The position numbers and the translations under genes are program-made. From contig NZ_JACVFC010000005.1 of the NCBI RefSeq assembly GCF_014529935.1, forward strand, positions 434,001-498,000: a DNA stretch of 64,000 nucleotides, written 5' to 3'. The notes under the pieces are model-generated. The model was not told the origin of the DNA, did not search any database, and worked only from the letters and a program-made list of their open reading frames with translations. Of the stretch, positions 1 to 7,686 are shown one piece after another (the first letter of the stretch is position 1; each line of letters begins with the position of its first letter). The stretch is from Chitinophaga qingshengii. Its GTDB lineage: Bacteria; Bacteroidota; Bacteroidia; Chitinophagales; Chitinophagaceae.

Positions 1-1
1 C

Positions 2-100
2 ATTGACCGGAAATATTCCGTATCAGGCTTACAAAAGATAATGCAGCAGCAGATTACACAAGAACAGCAGCAAGTAAAAAAACGTGGTTTGCGCCTGTAA
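2..100 (+). CDS. C-terminal tail of a truncated (window-edge) gene, possibly a mobilisation protein
   Basis: An open frame enters from the left edge and ends with a TAA at 98-100. The 32 visible residues are Gln/Lys-rich (QQQITQEQQQVKKRGLRL). No domain can be identified in so short a piece. In Bacteroidota integrated elements the gene just upstream of a small one-TM protein like the next one is often a relaxase or other mobilisation gene, so that role is suggested by context only. The 5' part lies outside the window. Confidence 0.4.
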   Translation: MDRKYSVSGLQKIMQQQITQEQQQVKKRGLRL

Positions 101-137
101 TAGTAAATCTATTTAAGAATGAATTAAACTATGAGTT

Positions 138-737
138 ATGAATGAGTTGTTATTGCAGACAATTGTAGACAAGTTAAATAAAGTTGATGAAGGTATCCGG
201 CAAATAAATAGTGCGGCGCCGCAAATGCCGGACTATACAGAACAGTTAAAGAATGTCAGTGCTTCTTTAGAGCAGATAAGAGCAGATGTAGCAGGAATGC
301 CGGAGCGCCTGAAATTTCCTACAGCGGCGGTTTATACGCTATCGCAAAATCTTGAAATAAATAATGATCTGCTGAAACGTCCGCCCATACAAGAAATAAA
401 GCATCATCATCACGTAAGGGCGGGGGTGATTGTCTCCGCTTGCCTGTTCCTGTTGCTTGTCTTAGGGGCTGTATGGTTATTCAACACACGCTCCATTTTA
501 CAGGCTTATAGGGCAGGAGATATAAAATATCGTTACATGCAGCTACAGGGCGGCAAACAGCTGCACCCATTTCTGTCTACGATAGATAGCTTGTATCAAG
601 CGCAGCCGCAAGCCTTCCGGGATAGCGTTCTGAACTGGGAAGAAGAAAGACAGCGTATAGCAGTTATGCTACATGAAGCACGGGAAAAAGAGGAAGAAGC
701 AGGCCAGTTAAGGAATAGAGCGAAGAGAAATCGGTAA
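138..737 (+). CDS. Single-pass membrane protein of the mobile element, coiled-coil ends
   Basis: This 199-residue protein of unknown function starts at an ATG 37 bases after the preceding gene, in the same direction, so the two are probably co-transcribed. Residues 1-60 are polar and helical (predicted coiled coil). A basic/His stretch (KHHHHVR, about residues 88-94) precedes one strong hydrophobic segment at about 95-115 (VIVSACLFLLLVLGAVWLF). The tail at about 165-199 is highly charged and helical. This layout suits an inner-membrane anchored accessory protein. Proteins of this type sit behind relaxase genes in Bacteroidota mobilisable elements, so a part in conjugative mobilisation is an inference. 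No catalytic motif is visible. Confidence 0.7.
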   Translation: MNELLLQTIVDKLNKVDEGIRQINSAAPQMPDYTEQLKNVSASLEQIRADVAGMPERLKFPTAAVYTLSQNLEINNDLLKRPPIQEIKHHHHVRAGVIVSACLFLLLVLGAVWLFNTRSILQAYRAGDIKYRYMQLQGGKQLHPFLSTIDSLYQAQPQAFRDSVLNWEEERQRIAVMLHEAREKEEEAGQLRNRAKRNR

Positions 738-749
738 ATCTGTTTTTTC

Positions 750-800
750 GGGGGAGGGGCTAACGCCACCCCTCCCCCCATGCCCCCTCCCGGCGGGGGT
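750..800. repeat. GC-rich inverted repeat block
   Basis: A 10-bp perfect stem (GGGGGAGGGG at 750-759 with CCCCTCCCCC at 769-778, 9-base loop) is followed at once by a second C-run/G-run pair (CCCCCTCCC then GGCGGGGG, about 783-800). The block is far more GC-rich than the surrounding element and lies in the gap between convergent genes. It may act as a termination structure or be an intergenic repeat unit. Its function is not shown by the sequence. Confidence 0.5.
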
Positions 801-857
801 TTCAAACAATAGTGTGATCGTGTAATTGCCGATATTTCACCGTCTGATAGAAAACAG

Positions 858-890
858 AAAAGCCACTGTGTAAAAACAGTGGCTTTTGTA
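858..890. terminator. Rho-independent terminator between convergent genes
   Basis: A perfect 12-bp stem (AAAAGCCACTGT at 858-869, ACAGTGGCTTTT at 876-887) with a 6-base loop. A-run and T-run flanks make it usable in both directions. It separates the plus-strand membrane protein gene from the minus-strand regulator that ends at 909. Confidence 0.8.
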
Positions 891-908
891 TGTGTGGTTT
901 TAACTATC

Positions 909-1343
909 TTATTTCCCGCCCTTCTTATCATTCAGCAATTTCTCCAGCATTTCTATTTTTTCCCGCTCACTTTTCAATAGCTCTTTATAAAGCTGCTCGT
1001 TCTTCTCCATAGCATCAACCCATTTTTCAAAAGGGTTGATGGTGCATTTATAGTATTGTGCGTATGCGACAGATTCATCCGAAAACGTATTTGAGATAAT
1101 GTTTACTGCTGCTTCTTCACTAAAATTCTTAATCGCTTCGGGGGATACTTTTAAAACCTTCGCCACCTGATCTAAAATATCAGATTCTACTTTCTCTTTC
1201 CCCTCAAGCAAGGAAATCTTCTTTTGCGTCCAATCATCGCCTAGATCAGCCGCCATTGCCTCTTGGGTTATATTCAACATTTCCCGGAATCGTTTGATAT
1301 TCCGGCCTTCATGGATGCTTTTATTCATAGTAGTAATGCTCAT
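909..1343 (-). CDS. XRE-family helix-turn-helix regulator of the mobile element
   Basis: A 144-residue DNA-binding protein. Residues about 12-75 match an XRE/Cro-type helix-turn-helix: it begins NIKRFREMLNITQEAMAADL, has the recognition-helix stretch WTQKKISLLEGK, and continues VAKVLKVSPEAIKNF. The C-terminal third (about 105-144) is a Lys/Glu-rich coiled coil ending LEKLLNDKKGGK, likely for dimerisation. The ATG at 1341-1343 is used, with a second ATG five codons in. It is transcribed away from the small gene starting at about 1505, so the 1344-1500 interval is a divergent promoter region that this protein plausibly represses. Regulators of this build are common in Bacteroidota integrated elements. 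Confidence 0.85.
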   Translation of the reverse strand: MSITTMNKSIHEGRNIKRFREMLNITQEAMAADLGDDWTQKKISLLEGKEKVESDILDQVAKVLKVSPEAIKNFSEEAAVNIISNTFSDESVAYAQYYKCTINPFEKWVDAMEKNEQLYKELLKSEREKIEMLEKLLNDKKGGK

Positions 1344-1504
1344 GAAACAAATATAAGATTTTTTTACTGCTAAAATATGCCTTTATCCAGGATAATTTAC
1401 CCCCTAAAATACTTGATTATTCCCATAAAATATGCTTATAACGAATTGATTATGATTTTATTGTATTTGATCTTGCATTAGTGTTTGAGAAAGACGTTTT
1501 TGTC

Positions 1505-1978
1505 ATGATTTGTATTAAATCTATCACAATGGCTGATCTGTTATCTGATTTAGAGAAAATTACCCTTTACACCACAAAACAAAGCCTGACTGAGTACTGC
1601 TGGGAGCTATTTAGCATTGTTTTGTCCAGTTCAGAGGCTGACAGTTGGGATATGCGCCAGAGGAATCAGGCCATACTATTTTGTAGGTTCTTCGTGAACA
1701 CAATTAACGCGGCCTTCTCTATAAAAGAAGCCCTAATGCGGGATAACATGACGCGCCTCACCGGTTTGCTGTGTCGTGAATTGGAGGAACATTTGGTTAA
1801 TATGGAAGAATACCAATCGGAGGTTGATGTTGATGACCTAGAGCAATTCTTCGATGGATACGCAGAAATCCTCTTTAAACAGGAGGAATGTCTGTTTGAC
1901 GGCCTATCGCGTAAAATCAGTTTAAGCTATTTCAAAGATTTTTTTATTCGTCTGAGGTTAATTGATTTAACTTTCTAA
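1505..1978 (+). CDS. Hypothetical protein of the mobile element
   Basis: An acidic, mostly helical protein of about 157 residues with no recognisable domain or catalytic motif. The frame is open from a GTG at 1481 (165 residues); ATGs lie at 1505 and 1529. The 1505 start is chosen because a purine-rich GAGAAAG lies upstream of it, but the choice is uncertain. The next gene starts 10 bases after its stop on the same strand, so the two are probably one operon, divergent from the XRE regulator. Small acidic proteins between a regulator and an integrase are typical of integrated elements; a role as accessory factor or antirestriction protein would be speculation. Confidence 0.6.
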   Translation: MICIKSITMADLLSDLEKITLYTTKQSLTEYCWELFSIVLSSSEADSWDMRQRNQAILFCRFFVNTINAAFSIKEALMRDNMTRLTGLLCRELEEHLVNMEEYQSEVDVDDLEQFFDGYAEILFKQEECLFDGLSRKISLSYFKDFFIRLRLIDLTF

Positions 1979-1988
1979 ATAACACATT

Positions 1989-2282
1989 ATGAAATATGTT
2001 TATGTGAATGAATCCGAATTAGAGCCTAATCCTCTCAGAATTTTGTACAGTGCGTTTTTTAATGCGAGTGCAATGTTCAGGGCGCATATGTGTCGTGAAT
2101 GTAATTTTAGTGAACCGACATTTTATCGTAAGATGCGGGAAGTGCATCAAAGAAATGGACGTATCCGCATTTTGCCTTTAAGTGGCGCGGAAAAGGATAA
2201 AGCTTGCCAAATCGCTGCATTAGTCAGCAAAAACTTGGTACAGGAAGTGGAAAGTCTTGTTATCTCGTTGAAGATTGAGTGA
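1989..2282 (+). CDS. Small putative helix-turn-helix protein of the mobile element
   Basis: A 97-residue protein whose ATG follows the previous stop by 10 bases. The stretch CNFSEPTFYRKMREVHQRNG (about residues 37-57) looks like a turn-plus-recognition-helix of a small DNA-binding protein (S-x-x-T-F-Y-R/K-x-x-R). The rest is helical and weakly charged. It could be an excisionase-like or replication-control protein of the element. This is read from motif shape alone; no family was recognised. It ends just before a strong bidirectional terminator and the convergent integrase gene. Confidence 0.6.
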   Translation: MKYVYVNESELEPNPLRILYSAFFNASAMFRAHMCRECNFSEPTFYRKMREVHQRNGRIRILPLSGAEKDKACQIAALVSKNLVQEVESLVISLKIE

Positions 2283-2297
2283 GGTTGTTGAGTCTAT

Positions 2298-2338
2298 AAA
2301 AGGTGTTGTTTCAATAAATTTGAAACAACACCTTTTTT
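2298..2338. terminator. Bidirectional terminator between small gene and integrase
   Basis: A perfect 17-bp stem (2298-2314 with 2320-2336) around a 5-base TAAAT loop. The arms begin and end with A4/T4 runs, so it can stop transcription from both sides. It sits in the 64-base gap between convergent genes. Confidence 0.9.
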
Positions 2339-2346
2339 GTTAGCAG

Positions 2347-3708
2347 CTATCCTACATTTACCAAAGTTGTAGCAGTGATACCCATATCGCCCCGTTTTTC
2401 CCATATTTCCCTGATCTTTCGGCCTGCTTCCTCTGGCGTAATCCTGATGTACCGGTAAAAATCGCGTAGGCTTTTATGGCCGCTGATCTTCATTATTAGC
2501 TCTACGGGTGTTCCTGCCAAAAACTCATTGGTACAGAAGGAGCGGCGGCAGGTGTGTGAGGTTATCCACTCATGTTTGGGTTTTACCTGTACTATATCTT
2601 TATTTCCCTTTTTATGGGAGAATTTTATTAACTCGCAAATGCCCGCCAGTTGTGCCACTTCTTTTATATGGCGGTTAAATTCGGGGTTACTGACTACGGG
2701 AATCTGACGGTCAAAGCGTTTAAGCAATATTTCCTCCGCCGCGTCCCTCAACGGCACAACAACCCAATGGTCAGATTTTTCCTGCTTCTTATATAATGAC
2801 CCTTTCCGCACGTCTTCCGGCTGAATAGACGAAAAATCGGAAAACCTTAGCCCCGTCAGGCAGCCAAGCACAAACAAGTCCCGGTACTTTGTCAGATGGG
2901 GCCTTTCGGATAGGTCTGCCTGATAAATCCGGGTAATTTCGGGCCAAGACAGGTATACCGCATCGGCGTCCTCGTCCAGTATTTTAAAGTCGGATAAATC
3001 AATAGGGGCGATGATTTTACGGCGCATCCTATCTCGCAGGAATATACGAAGCTGTTTAATGGTTTTGCCTACGGTGGAAGTTTTTAGCCCTATTATCTGT
3101 TCCTTTTTACCGTCTATTACCTCCGACCTGCGGCGCTGTACGTAATCGTAGGTCAGGTAGCCGACAAGGCTTTCATAGAGGTTGAAATCAAAGGAATCAA
3201 ATGTTATAGCGGCTCCCCGGTGTTCCTGAAAGGCTGCCATATGGTCTTTCATGTTCTTATACACGTTCAGCATACCTGCCGAAACCTTATCCCGCTTGCA
3301 TTTGATATAATCCTCTATCTGGAAAATCAGGTCAAGGTTAGTTTTGGGGTCGAGGGCTGCCGCCTGTTGGGCCTTTTCTTCCAGTGTGGCCGTGTCGAAG
3401 GCAGGGTGGAAGGTCTTTTTTACAAAGGTGGGTATATCCGGTACTTTCTTTTTCACTGCATGGGTAATAATGTCGTTTGCTTTCCGTAGCAGTGCCGCCA
3501 GCTGGCCGTTTAGGGCGTCAGCGGTTCCGTATGTGGCGGGAAGGTCGGAGGTAATACGGTGGAACTTCCGGTTCCAGTATTTAGGAGGAATGGCGATTTC
3601 CGTGTTCAGGAGGACGGTTTTAGCCCCGCAGTATTGGATAAATACAATACAGGTACTATCTTTGCGCACTTTGCCCTTTGGGCAGATAAGTTTGATTGGT
3701 AACAGCAT
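2347..3708 (-). CDS. Tyrosine recombinase (site-specific integrase)
   Basis: A phage-integrase-family protein of 453 residues that inserts and excises the element. The N-terminal part (about 1-105) resembles the arm-binding domain common in Bacteroidota integrases, followed by a SAM-like core-binding domain (about 125-235) and the catalytic domain (about 255-440). Catalytic residues are visible: Arg in TGLRFSD (about 288), Lys in the KKQEKSDHW strand, His-x-x-Arg in TSHTCRRSF (about 385-388), His in SGHKSLRD (about 411) and Tyr in FYRYIR (about 420). All are present, so it is probably active. ATG at 3706-3708 is preferred; an upstream TTG at 3714 would add two residues. Its position at the end of the element and the repeats just upstream of its start fit an integrase beside an attachment site. 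Confidence 0.95.
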   Translation of the reverse strand: MLLPIKLICPKGKVRKDSTCIVFIQYCGAKTVLLNTEIAIPPKYWNRKFHRITSDLPATYGTADALNGQLAALLRKANDIITHAVKKKVPDIPTFVKKTFHPAFDTATLEEKAQQAAALDPKTNLDLIFQIEDYIKCKRDKVSAGMLNVYKNMKDHMAAFQEHRGAAITFDSFDFNLYESLVGYLTYDYVQRRRSEVIDGKKEQIIGLKTSTVGKTIKQLRIFLRDRMRRKIIAPIDLSDFKILDEDADAVYLSWPEITRIYQADLSERPHLTKYRDLFVLGCLTGLRFSDFSSIQPEDVRKGSLYKKQEKSDHWVVVPLRDAAEEILLKRFDRQIPVVSNPEFNRHIKEVAQLAGICELIKFSHKKGNKDIVQVKPKHEWITSHTCRRSFCTNEFLAGTPVELIMKISGHKSLRDFYRYIRITPEEAGRKIREIWEKRGDMGITATTLVNVG

Positions 3709-3718
3709 ACTCAAAAAA

Positions 3719-3742
3719 TTTTAGTCGAGTTTTTAGTCGAGT
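3719..3742. repeat. Tandem 12-bp direct repeat upstream of integrase, with third copy at 3923
   Basis: TTTTAGTCGAGT occurs twice in perfect tandem at 3719-3730 and 3731-3742, starting 11 bases upstream of the integrase ATG. A third copy with one mismatch (TTTTAGTTGAGT) lies at 3923-3934, on the far side of the palindromic region. Repeats placed like this are candidates for integrase arm-binding sites or part of the attachment site; that role is inferred. Confidence 0.6.
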
Positions 3743-3842
3743 TCAATGCTGTTAACCGTTATAAAGGTAGGTCTTTAAAAAATCGGATGGTGTTATAAAA
3801 TGTTGAAAATCAGCGAATAAACGTAAGGATAAATAAAGTTGT

Positions 3843-3885
3843 GTAAGGGTTTTCCTTACTTCTGTAATCCCAGCGGGATCACAGA
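3843..3885. other. Palindromic region, candidate attachment-site core
   Basis: Two adjacent inverted repeats: GTAAGG/CCTTAC at 3843-3859, and TCTGTAATCCC/GGGATCACAGA at 3861-3885 (10 of 11 pairs, 3-base spacer). They lie in the non-coding stretch beyond the integrase, between direct-repeat copies at 3719-3742 and 3923-3934. Paired inverted sites are what a tyrosine recombinase core looks like, but the partner end of the element is outside the window, so the duplicated core cannot be read. I tried to fold a tRNA 3' end here and failed. The remaining bases of 3743-4115 show no gene. Confidence 0.35.
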
Positions 3886-3893
3886 CAACTTAC

Positions 3894-3926
3894 AAACCTC
3901 GCGCTAGTCGCGGGGTTTTGTTTTTT
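3894..3926 (+). terminator. Rho-independent terminator
   Basis: Stem AAACCTCGCG (3894-3903) and CGCGGGGTTT (3909-3918) with a 5-base CTAGT loop and one G-T pair, followed by TGTTTTTT. It reads as a plus-strand terminator, although no plus-strand gene is seen immediately upstream. It may have belonged to the gene that was the integration target. Confidence 0.7.
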
Positions 3927-4115
3927 AGTTGAGTTCCTTTTGTATAACCCCGATTTCTTTCCGTACTTTATACAGACTAATCAACATTTACTAAAGATAA
4001 GCGGTATCACCACTTAGGACAAGCTTTCGAAACTGAAAGCCTGCCCTTTTTAGTTCCGTTGGAAGTCGCTGCAGCGAAGGTGTAAAATATTTGTGCAGAT
4101 TTGAGGATAAATCTG

Positions 4116-4982
4116 TTATTTGAAGTATGTTGCATGATCTGCTATAAAAACTTCTAAGGTTCGTGGTGGACAACCCAGTATTGTCCTTACACAGTCTGTA
4201 ACAATTTCAGTTTCTCCATTACGCTGTTCAGAGTCGTAAGCCAGAAAAGTTTCGATTAATGCGGCCGGCATGTTCTTTTCTTCCATATCCTGCTTTGCCT
4301 GTTCAAAAGAAATAGGACAGTAGATCACTTTTTCATGAATAACATTGCTGATGGCCGTTGCAACATCATAATAGTTGACTGCCTTATCGCTGGTAAGGAG
4401 ATATATTTTATCAAAGTGAGTTTCGGGTACTGTCAGACATTTAAAAGCCACATCTGAAATATCCCTCCTATCCACATGTGCTCTCTTTCCATCACCGGTC
4501 GCTTCATAGAATTTCCGTTCCTTACGCACAGCATCGGCTATTTCACCTAACCAATTCTGCATAATTCCATTGGGACGTAGGATCGTATAATGGATTCCAG
4601 ATGCGATTAAGTAATTTTCGATCTGTCCGTGGCTACGTGGTATATAAAGCCTGGAGTTGAGGTCGGCGGCACCTGAAGAAAGCTTCACAATATGCTTAAT
4701 CCCCATTTCCTTTGCCACATCAATCACATTTTTTTGATCTTCTGCAACTGTGGGGCTATTTCCAGATAATAAAAAAACAGCCTTACTGTTTTCCATTGTC
4801 GCATACAAACTTTCCTTATGGGACATATCTGCCAGTACCCATTGTACAAAGGGAAAATCAGTAGTATTATGGCAGTTCCGGGTTACTGCTATTGTTTCAA
4901 TTTGGGTTTTAGATAACAGGTGGATCAGCAATGAACCGATATTGCCAGATGCACCAAAAACGGTAATTTTATTATTTTCCAT
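4116..4982 (-). CDS. NmrA-like NAD(P)-binding Rossmann-fold protein
   Basis: An atypical short-chain dehydrogenase of the NmrA/quinone-reductase-like group, 288 residues. Residues 5-13 hold the dinucleotide-binding loop GASGNIG just after the first strand (ITVFGASG). Further along are the typical second-strand stretch (AVTRN), HIVKLSSGAAD and ILRPNGIMQNW. The classical SDR catalytic Tyr-x-x-x-Lys is not evident, which fits a redox-sensor or weakly active member. The ATG at 4980-4982 is chosen because the Rossmann strand begins right after it; the longer frame uses a TTG at 5009. An AraC-type regulator gene lies 72 bases upstream on the same strand, so the pair is likely co-transcribed or functionally linked. 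The substrate is unknown. Confidence 0.85.
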   Translation of the reverse strand: MENNKITVFGASGNIGSLLIHLLSKTQIETIAVTRNCHNTTDFPFVQWVLADMSHKESLYATMENSKAVFLLSGNSPTVAEDQKNVIDVAKEMGIKHIVKLSSGAADLNSRLYIPRSHGQIENYLIASGIHYTILRPNGIMQNWLGEIADAVRKERKFYEATGDGKRAHVDRRDISDVAFKCLTVPETHFDKIYLLTSDKAVNYYDVATAISNVIHEKVIYCPISFEQAKQDMEEKNMPAALIETFLAYDSEQRNGETEIVTDCVRTILGCPPRTLEVFIADHATYFK

Positions 4983-5054
4983 TTTGAAAGATTTTGAATG
5001 ATGGCTCAAAACTATCTTAACGGAAAAAAAGAAAATTGAACAAACCCGACATTT

Positions 5055-5855
5055 TTAAGACAACCATTCCGGAAAATTTAATACTTGTTCATTTGCCTGC
5101 TGCGAAAACAATTTCGGTGTAGTGCCGGTAAACGATTTAAAATCACGGATAAAATGTGCCTGATCCGCATAAGAATGCTGATGGGCTATTTTAGTATAAG
5201 ATGTAAATTTCCGGCTACGAATATGGTCCAGCGCTGCCTGAAAGCGGCAAATACGAAAGTATAACTTTGGAGGTATGCCTATATTCGTTTTAAACATCCT
5301 TTGCAGCGAACGTTCTGTAATGTTAAGTTCTGTCTGAATTCTATATAAGCCATCGTCATTGTTTATATTCAAATTTGCTGCTGCATAGGAAGCGTATACA
5401 TTTTCACGATGCTTATTTTTTGTAATCAACTGTGAGATGAAATCGGAGATAATAGTTATTCTTTTATTTAAACGTCTCTCTTCCAGCAACTGTGCTGTTA
5501 AGTTATTTTTTACAACATCATTTAAATGAAAATAACTATCAGTTAACTCACTAGCATCAATTCCGAAAATTGATTTAATGGCATTGGTCTGAAAACATAC
5601 GATAAGGTTACAATAGCCATCGCTGACTGTTTTTTGCGAATTGGAACTTGTCAGACCATGCAGATAAAGTGGGGGTAACTTTTCATTATTAATACTTGTA
5701 AAACAGGTGGTTTCCTGAAATACAAGGCCAGGGTTAGCGTCTGCAATTATCTTAAATGTCTTTATTTGATCACAACGGCCGCTACTTTCCAGTAAACCGA
5801 AATATCGTATGTATGGTCGCAACTTCGTAGCTGGTTGTATTTGTGTATATTTCAT
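5055..5855 (-). CDS. AraC-family transcriptional regulator
   Basis: A 266-residue regulator. The N-terminal half (about 1-150) resembles the DUF6597-type sensor domain found in Bacteroidota AraC proteins (starts YTQIQPATKLRPYIRYF). The C-terminal 100 residues carry the double AraC helix-turn-helix: first helix pair around LNITERSLQRMFKTNIG, second around IAHQHSYADQAHFIRDFKSF, then the signature TGTTPKLF. It is cytoplasmic. It is encoded upstream of the NmrA-like gene in the same direction, and probably controls that gene and itself. The effector is unknown. Confidence 0.9.
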   Translation of the reverse strand: MKYTQIQPATKLRPYIRYFGLLESSGRCDQIKTFKIIADANPGLVFQETTCFTSINNEKLPPLYLHGLTSSNSQKTVSDGYCNLIVCFQTNAIKSIFGIDASELTDSYFHLNDVVKNNLTAQLLEERRLNKRITIISDFISQLITKNKHRENVYASYAAANLNINNDDGLYRIQTELNITERSLQRMFKTNIGIPPKLYFRICRFQAALDHIRSRKFTSYTKIAHQHSYADQAHFIRDFKSFTGTTPKLFSQQANEQVLNFPEWLS

Positions 5856-6037
5856 CCTCTTGTATTTGGCGTAATAAACTGAAATGCCGGCAAATAATTT
5901 CGGATATAATTAATTGCAAATTTTAGCTTACTCCGCCGTTAGGTATGTATTGTATATGATTGTGTTAACTTAGAAAGGGCCACTGCTTATCTTTGCGGTA
6001 ATCCCTCTTTAGGATTATCAACTTTTACTAAGATACG

Positions 6038-6090
6038 AAAACATCTATGGTGACTCCCAAGTAAGGATACGAAATCCTTGATGTTTTTTT
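6038..6090 (+). other. Branched hairpin with T-run upstream of the serine hydrolase gene
   Basis: Outer arms AAAACATC (6038-6045) and GATGTTTT (6080-6087) enclose an inner hairpin AAGGAT/ATCCTT (6063-6068, 6074-6079), followed by T7. It looks like an intrinsic terminator on the plus strand, but the nearest upstream gene runs the other way. It could therefore end a short leader transcript or small RNA ahead of the gene at 6256. Otherwise 5856-6255 holds only a TACTTTTG (6207-6214) resembling the Bacteroidota -7 box (TAnnTTTG), without a clear -33 element. Confidence 0.35.
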
Positions 6091-6255
6091 GCCCCAAATT
6101 CTGTTACCAATTGTATGATTTAAAGGTCTCTGCATGATATTTCCGGGCGAATATCACATTAATCCGGTATTTCGTCACATTATCGCTGTGTTGTTGGGTT
6201 AGCGGATACTTTTGTTAAAGTAAAGAAATTACTCATTCTGACATCTTCAAATTTA

Positions 6256-7605
6256 ATGAGCATGAAAACATTATTCGCATTTCTGTTTTGTTTTATGTTG
6301 TTGCCATATGGGAAGGCGCAGAATGTGCCGTTGAAGATAGACTCGTTGATATCCGCTTATGTTAATCTGAATAAGTTCAATGGTGTTGCGCTGGTTGCCT
6401 ACCGGGGTAAAATAATTTTTGAAAAAGGCTATGGCTGGAAAGACTTTGCAGATAAAAGCTTAAATAATGCCAACACCATTTTCCAGATTGGTTCCATCAC
6501 AAAGGAATTCACGGCGGCAGTCATCTTAAAATTAATTGCACAAAAAAAACTGGGATTGGAAGATAAACTCAGTAAATTTTACCCGGATTTTCCCAAGGGA
6601 GATAGCATTAGTATTAAAAATCTGCTGACACATACCTCCGGCATTCCAGATTATACTCACCGTCCTGATTTTGAAAAGATATCCGTTATCCCAACGAATG
6701 AAGAGAATATGCTGGCGCAGCTGAAGCAGCAGCCGCTGGAGTTTTCTCCGGGAGAAAGATTTAAGTACAGCAATTCCGGATACGTATTACTAGGTTATAT
6801 TATTGAGAAGGTGACTCATCAGCATTATGAGAGGGTAGTCCGGGAAATGTTACTGAGTCCCTTAAAAATGGAAAATACCGGATTTGATTATAAGGGATTA
6901 AAAAGTGCCAATAAGTCGCAAGGCTATACGGTTTTTTCTGTGTTGGAAAAAAAGGTATGTCCCGTTATAGATTCTTCAGAGTTCTTTGCTGCGGGGGCGA
7001 TGTATTCCACGGTAGGAGATTTGTATAAATGGCATCAGGGATGGCAACAAGGGCTGGTGGTGACGGAGGAATTGGTAAAGGCCGCCTATACGCCATTTAA
7101 AGGAACGTATGGTTACGGATGGGATATGGATTCTGTATACAACAAGCAGGTGGTTGGACATAGTGGCGCCATGTTTGGCTTCAGGGCTAAAATGGTCCGC
7201 ATACCTTCAGACGACCTTTTTATTATTTTGTTGAACAACCGTTCTGATGATCCGTACCTGGCAGCTATTTCAAAAGGCATTTCTGCTATTGTTTATCAAC
7301 AGCCATATGTTTTGCCAGTTCCGGCAGCCAGGCTTAGCAGGAAGGAGCTGAAAATTTATACGGGGAGATATGAATTTAGTAGTACCGATTTTGCAGATAT
7401 CTTACTGGTAGATGGCCATCTGATGGGGCGTTCTCCCAGAAGGACACTGGAGTTGATAGCTCGTGAAAAGGACCATTTTTGGGTAATGGAAAGGGAAGGA
7501 GAAGAGGGAGAGATTACCTTTGGAAGAAACGGGAAAGGTGAGGTAATCGAGATATATTTAAATAAAGGGAAAGGTGAGATACGGGTGGGGAAGAAGACAC
7601 GGTAA
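6256..7605 (+). CDS. Secreted serine hydrolase, beta-lactamase class C / penicillin-binding-protein-like
   Basis: A 449-residue exported enzyme of the beta-lactamase-related family (PF00144). A signal peptide (MKTLFAFLFCFMLLPYGKAQ) is followed by the hydrolase fold. The three active-site motifs are visible: SITK at about residues 80-83 (nucleophile Ser and Lys), YSN at about 171-173, and HSG at about 302-304 in place of KTG, as is usual in esterase/peptidase-type members. The C-terminal 100 residues form a beta-rich tail like those attached to D-aminopeptidase/esterase relatives. Likely substrates are D-amino-acid peptides or esters in the periplasm; true beta-lactam resistance is not implied. 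The start is ATG 6256, or 6262. The gene stands alone and converges with the AraC gene after it. Confidence 0.9.
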   Translation: MSMKTLFAFLFCFMLLPYGKAQNVPLKIDSLISAYVNLNKFNGVALVAYRGKIIFEKGYGWKDFADKSLNNANTIFQIGSITKEFTAAVILKLIAQKKLGLEDKLSKFYPDFPKGDSISIKNLLTHTSGIPDYTHRPDFEKISVIPTNEENMLAQLKQQPLEFSPGERFKYSNSGYVLLGYIIEKVTHQHYERVVREMLLSPLKMENTGFDYKGLKSANKSQGYTVFSVLEKKVCPVIDSSEFFAAGAMYSTVGDLYKWHQGWQQGLVVTEELVKAAYTPFKGTYGYGWDMDSVYNKQVVGHSGAMFGFRAKMVRIPSDDLFIILLNNRSDDPYLAAISKGISAIVYQQPYVLPVPAARLSRKELKIYTGRYEFSSTDFADILLVDGHLMGRSPRRTLELIAREKDHFWVMEREGEEGEITFGRNGKGEVIEIYLNKGKGEIRVGKKTR

Positions 7606-7686
7606 CTCCTACCCGCACACGAGCATGCCGGCCTGTCGGATCTGTAGCATGGCAGGGGCGGTCGATAAGGTTGTTCCTGTCTGTAT

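Noticed and set aside
406..417. His-run (KHHHHVR) resembling a tag or metal site
   Set aside because: Four His before a TM segment is natural variation in a basic juxtamembrane stretch; no other sign of an engineered sequence.
3840..3890. Possible tRNA 3' end as integration target
   Set aside because: Tried both strands: no T-loop (GTTCRANNC) and no acceptor-stem partner. The hairpin has a 3-base loop, which is not tRNA-like.
3991..4173. 60-codon minus-strand frame overlapping the NmrA-like gene end
   Set aside because: It overlaps the 3' end of a well-supported gene in another frame and has no recognisable feature.
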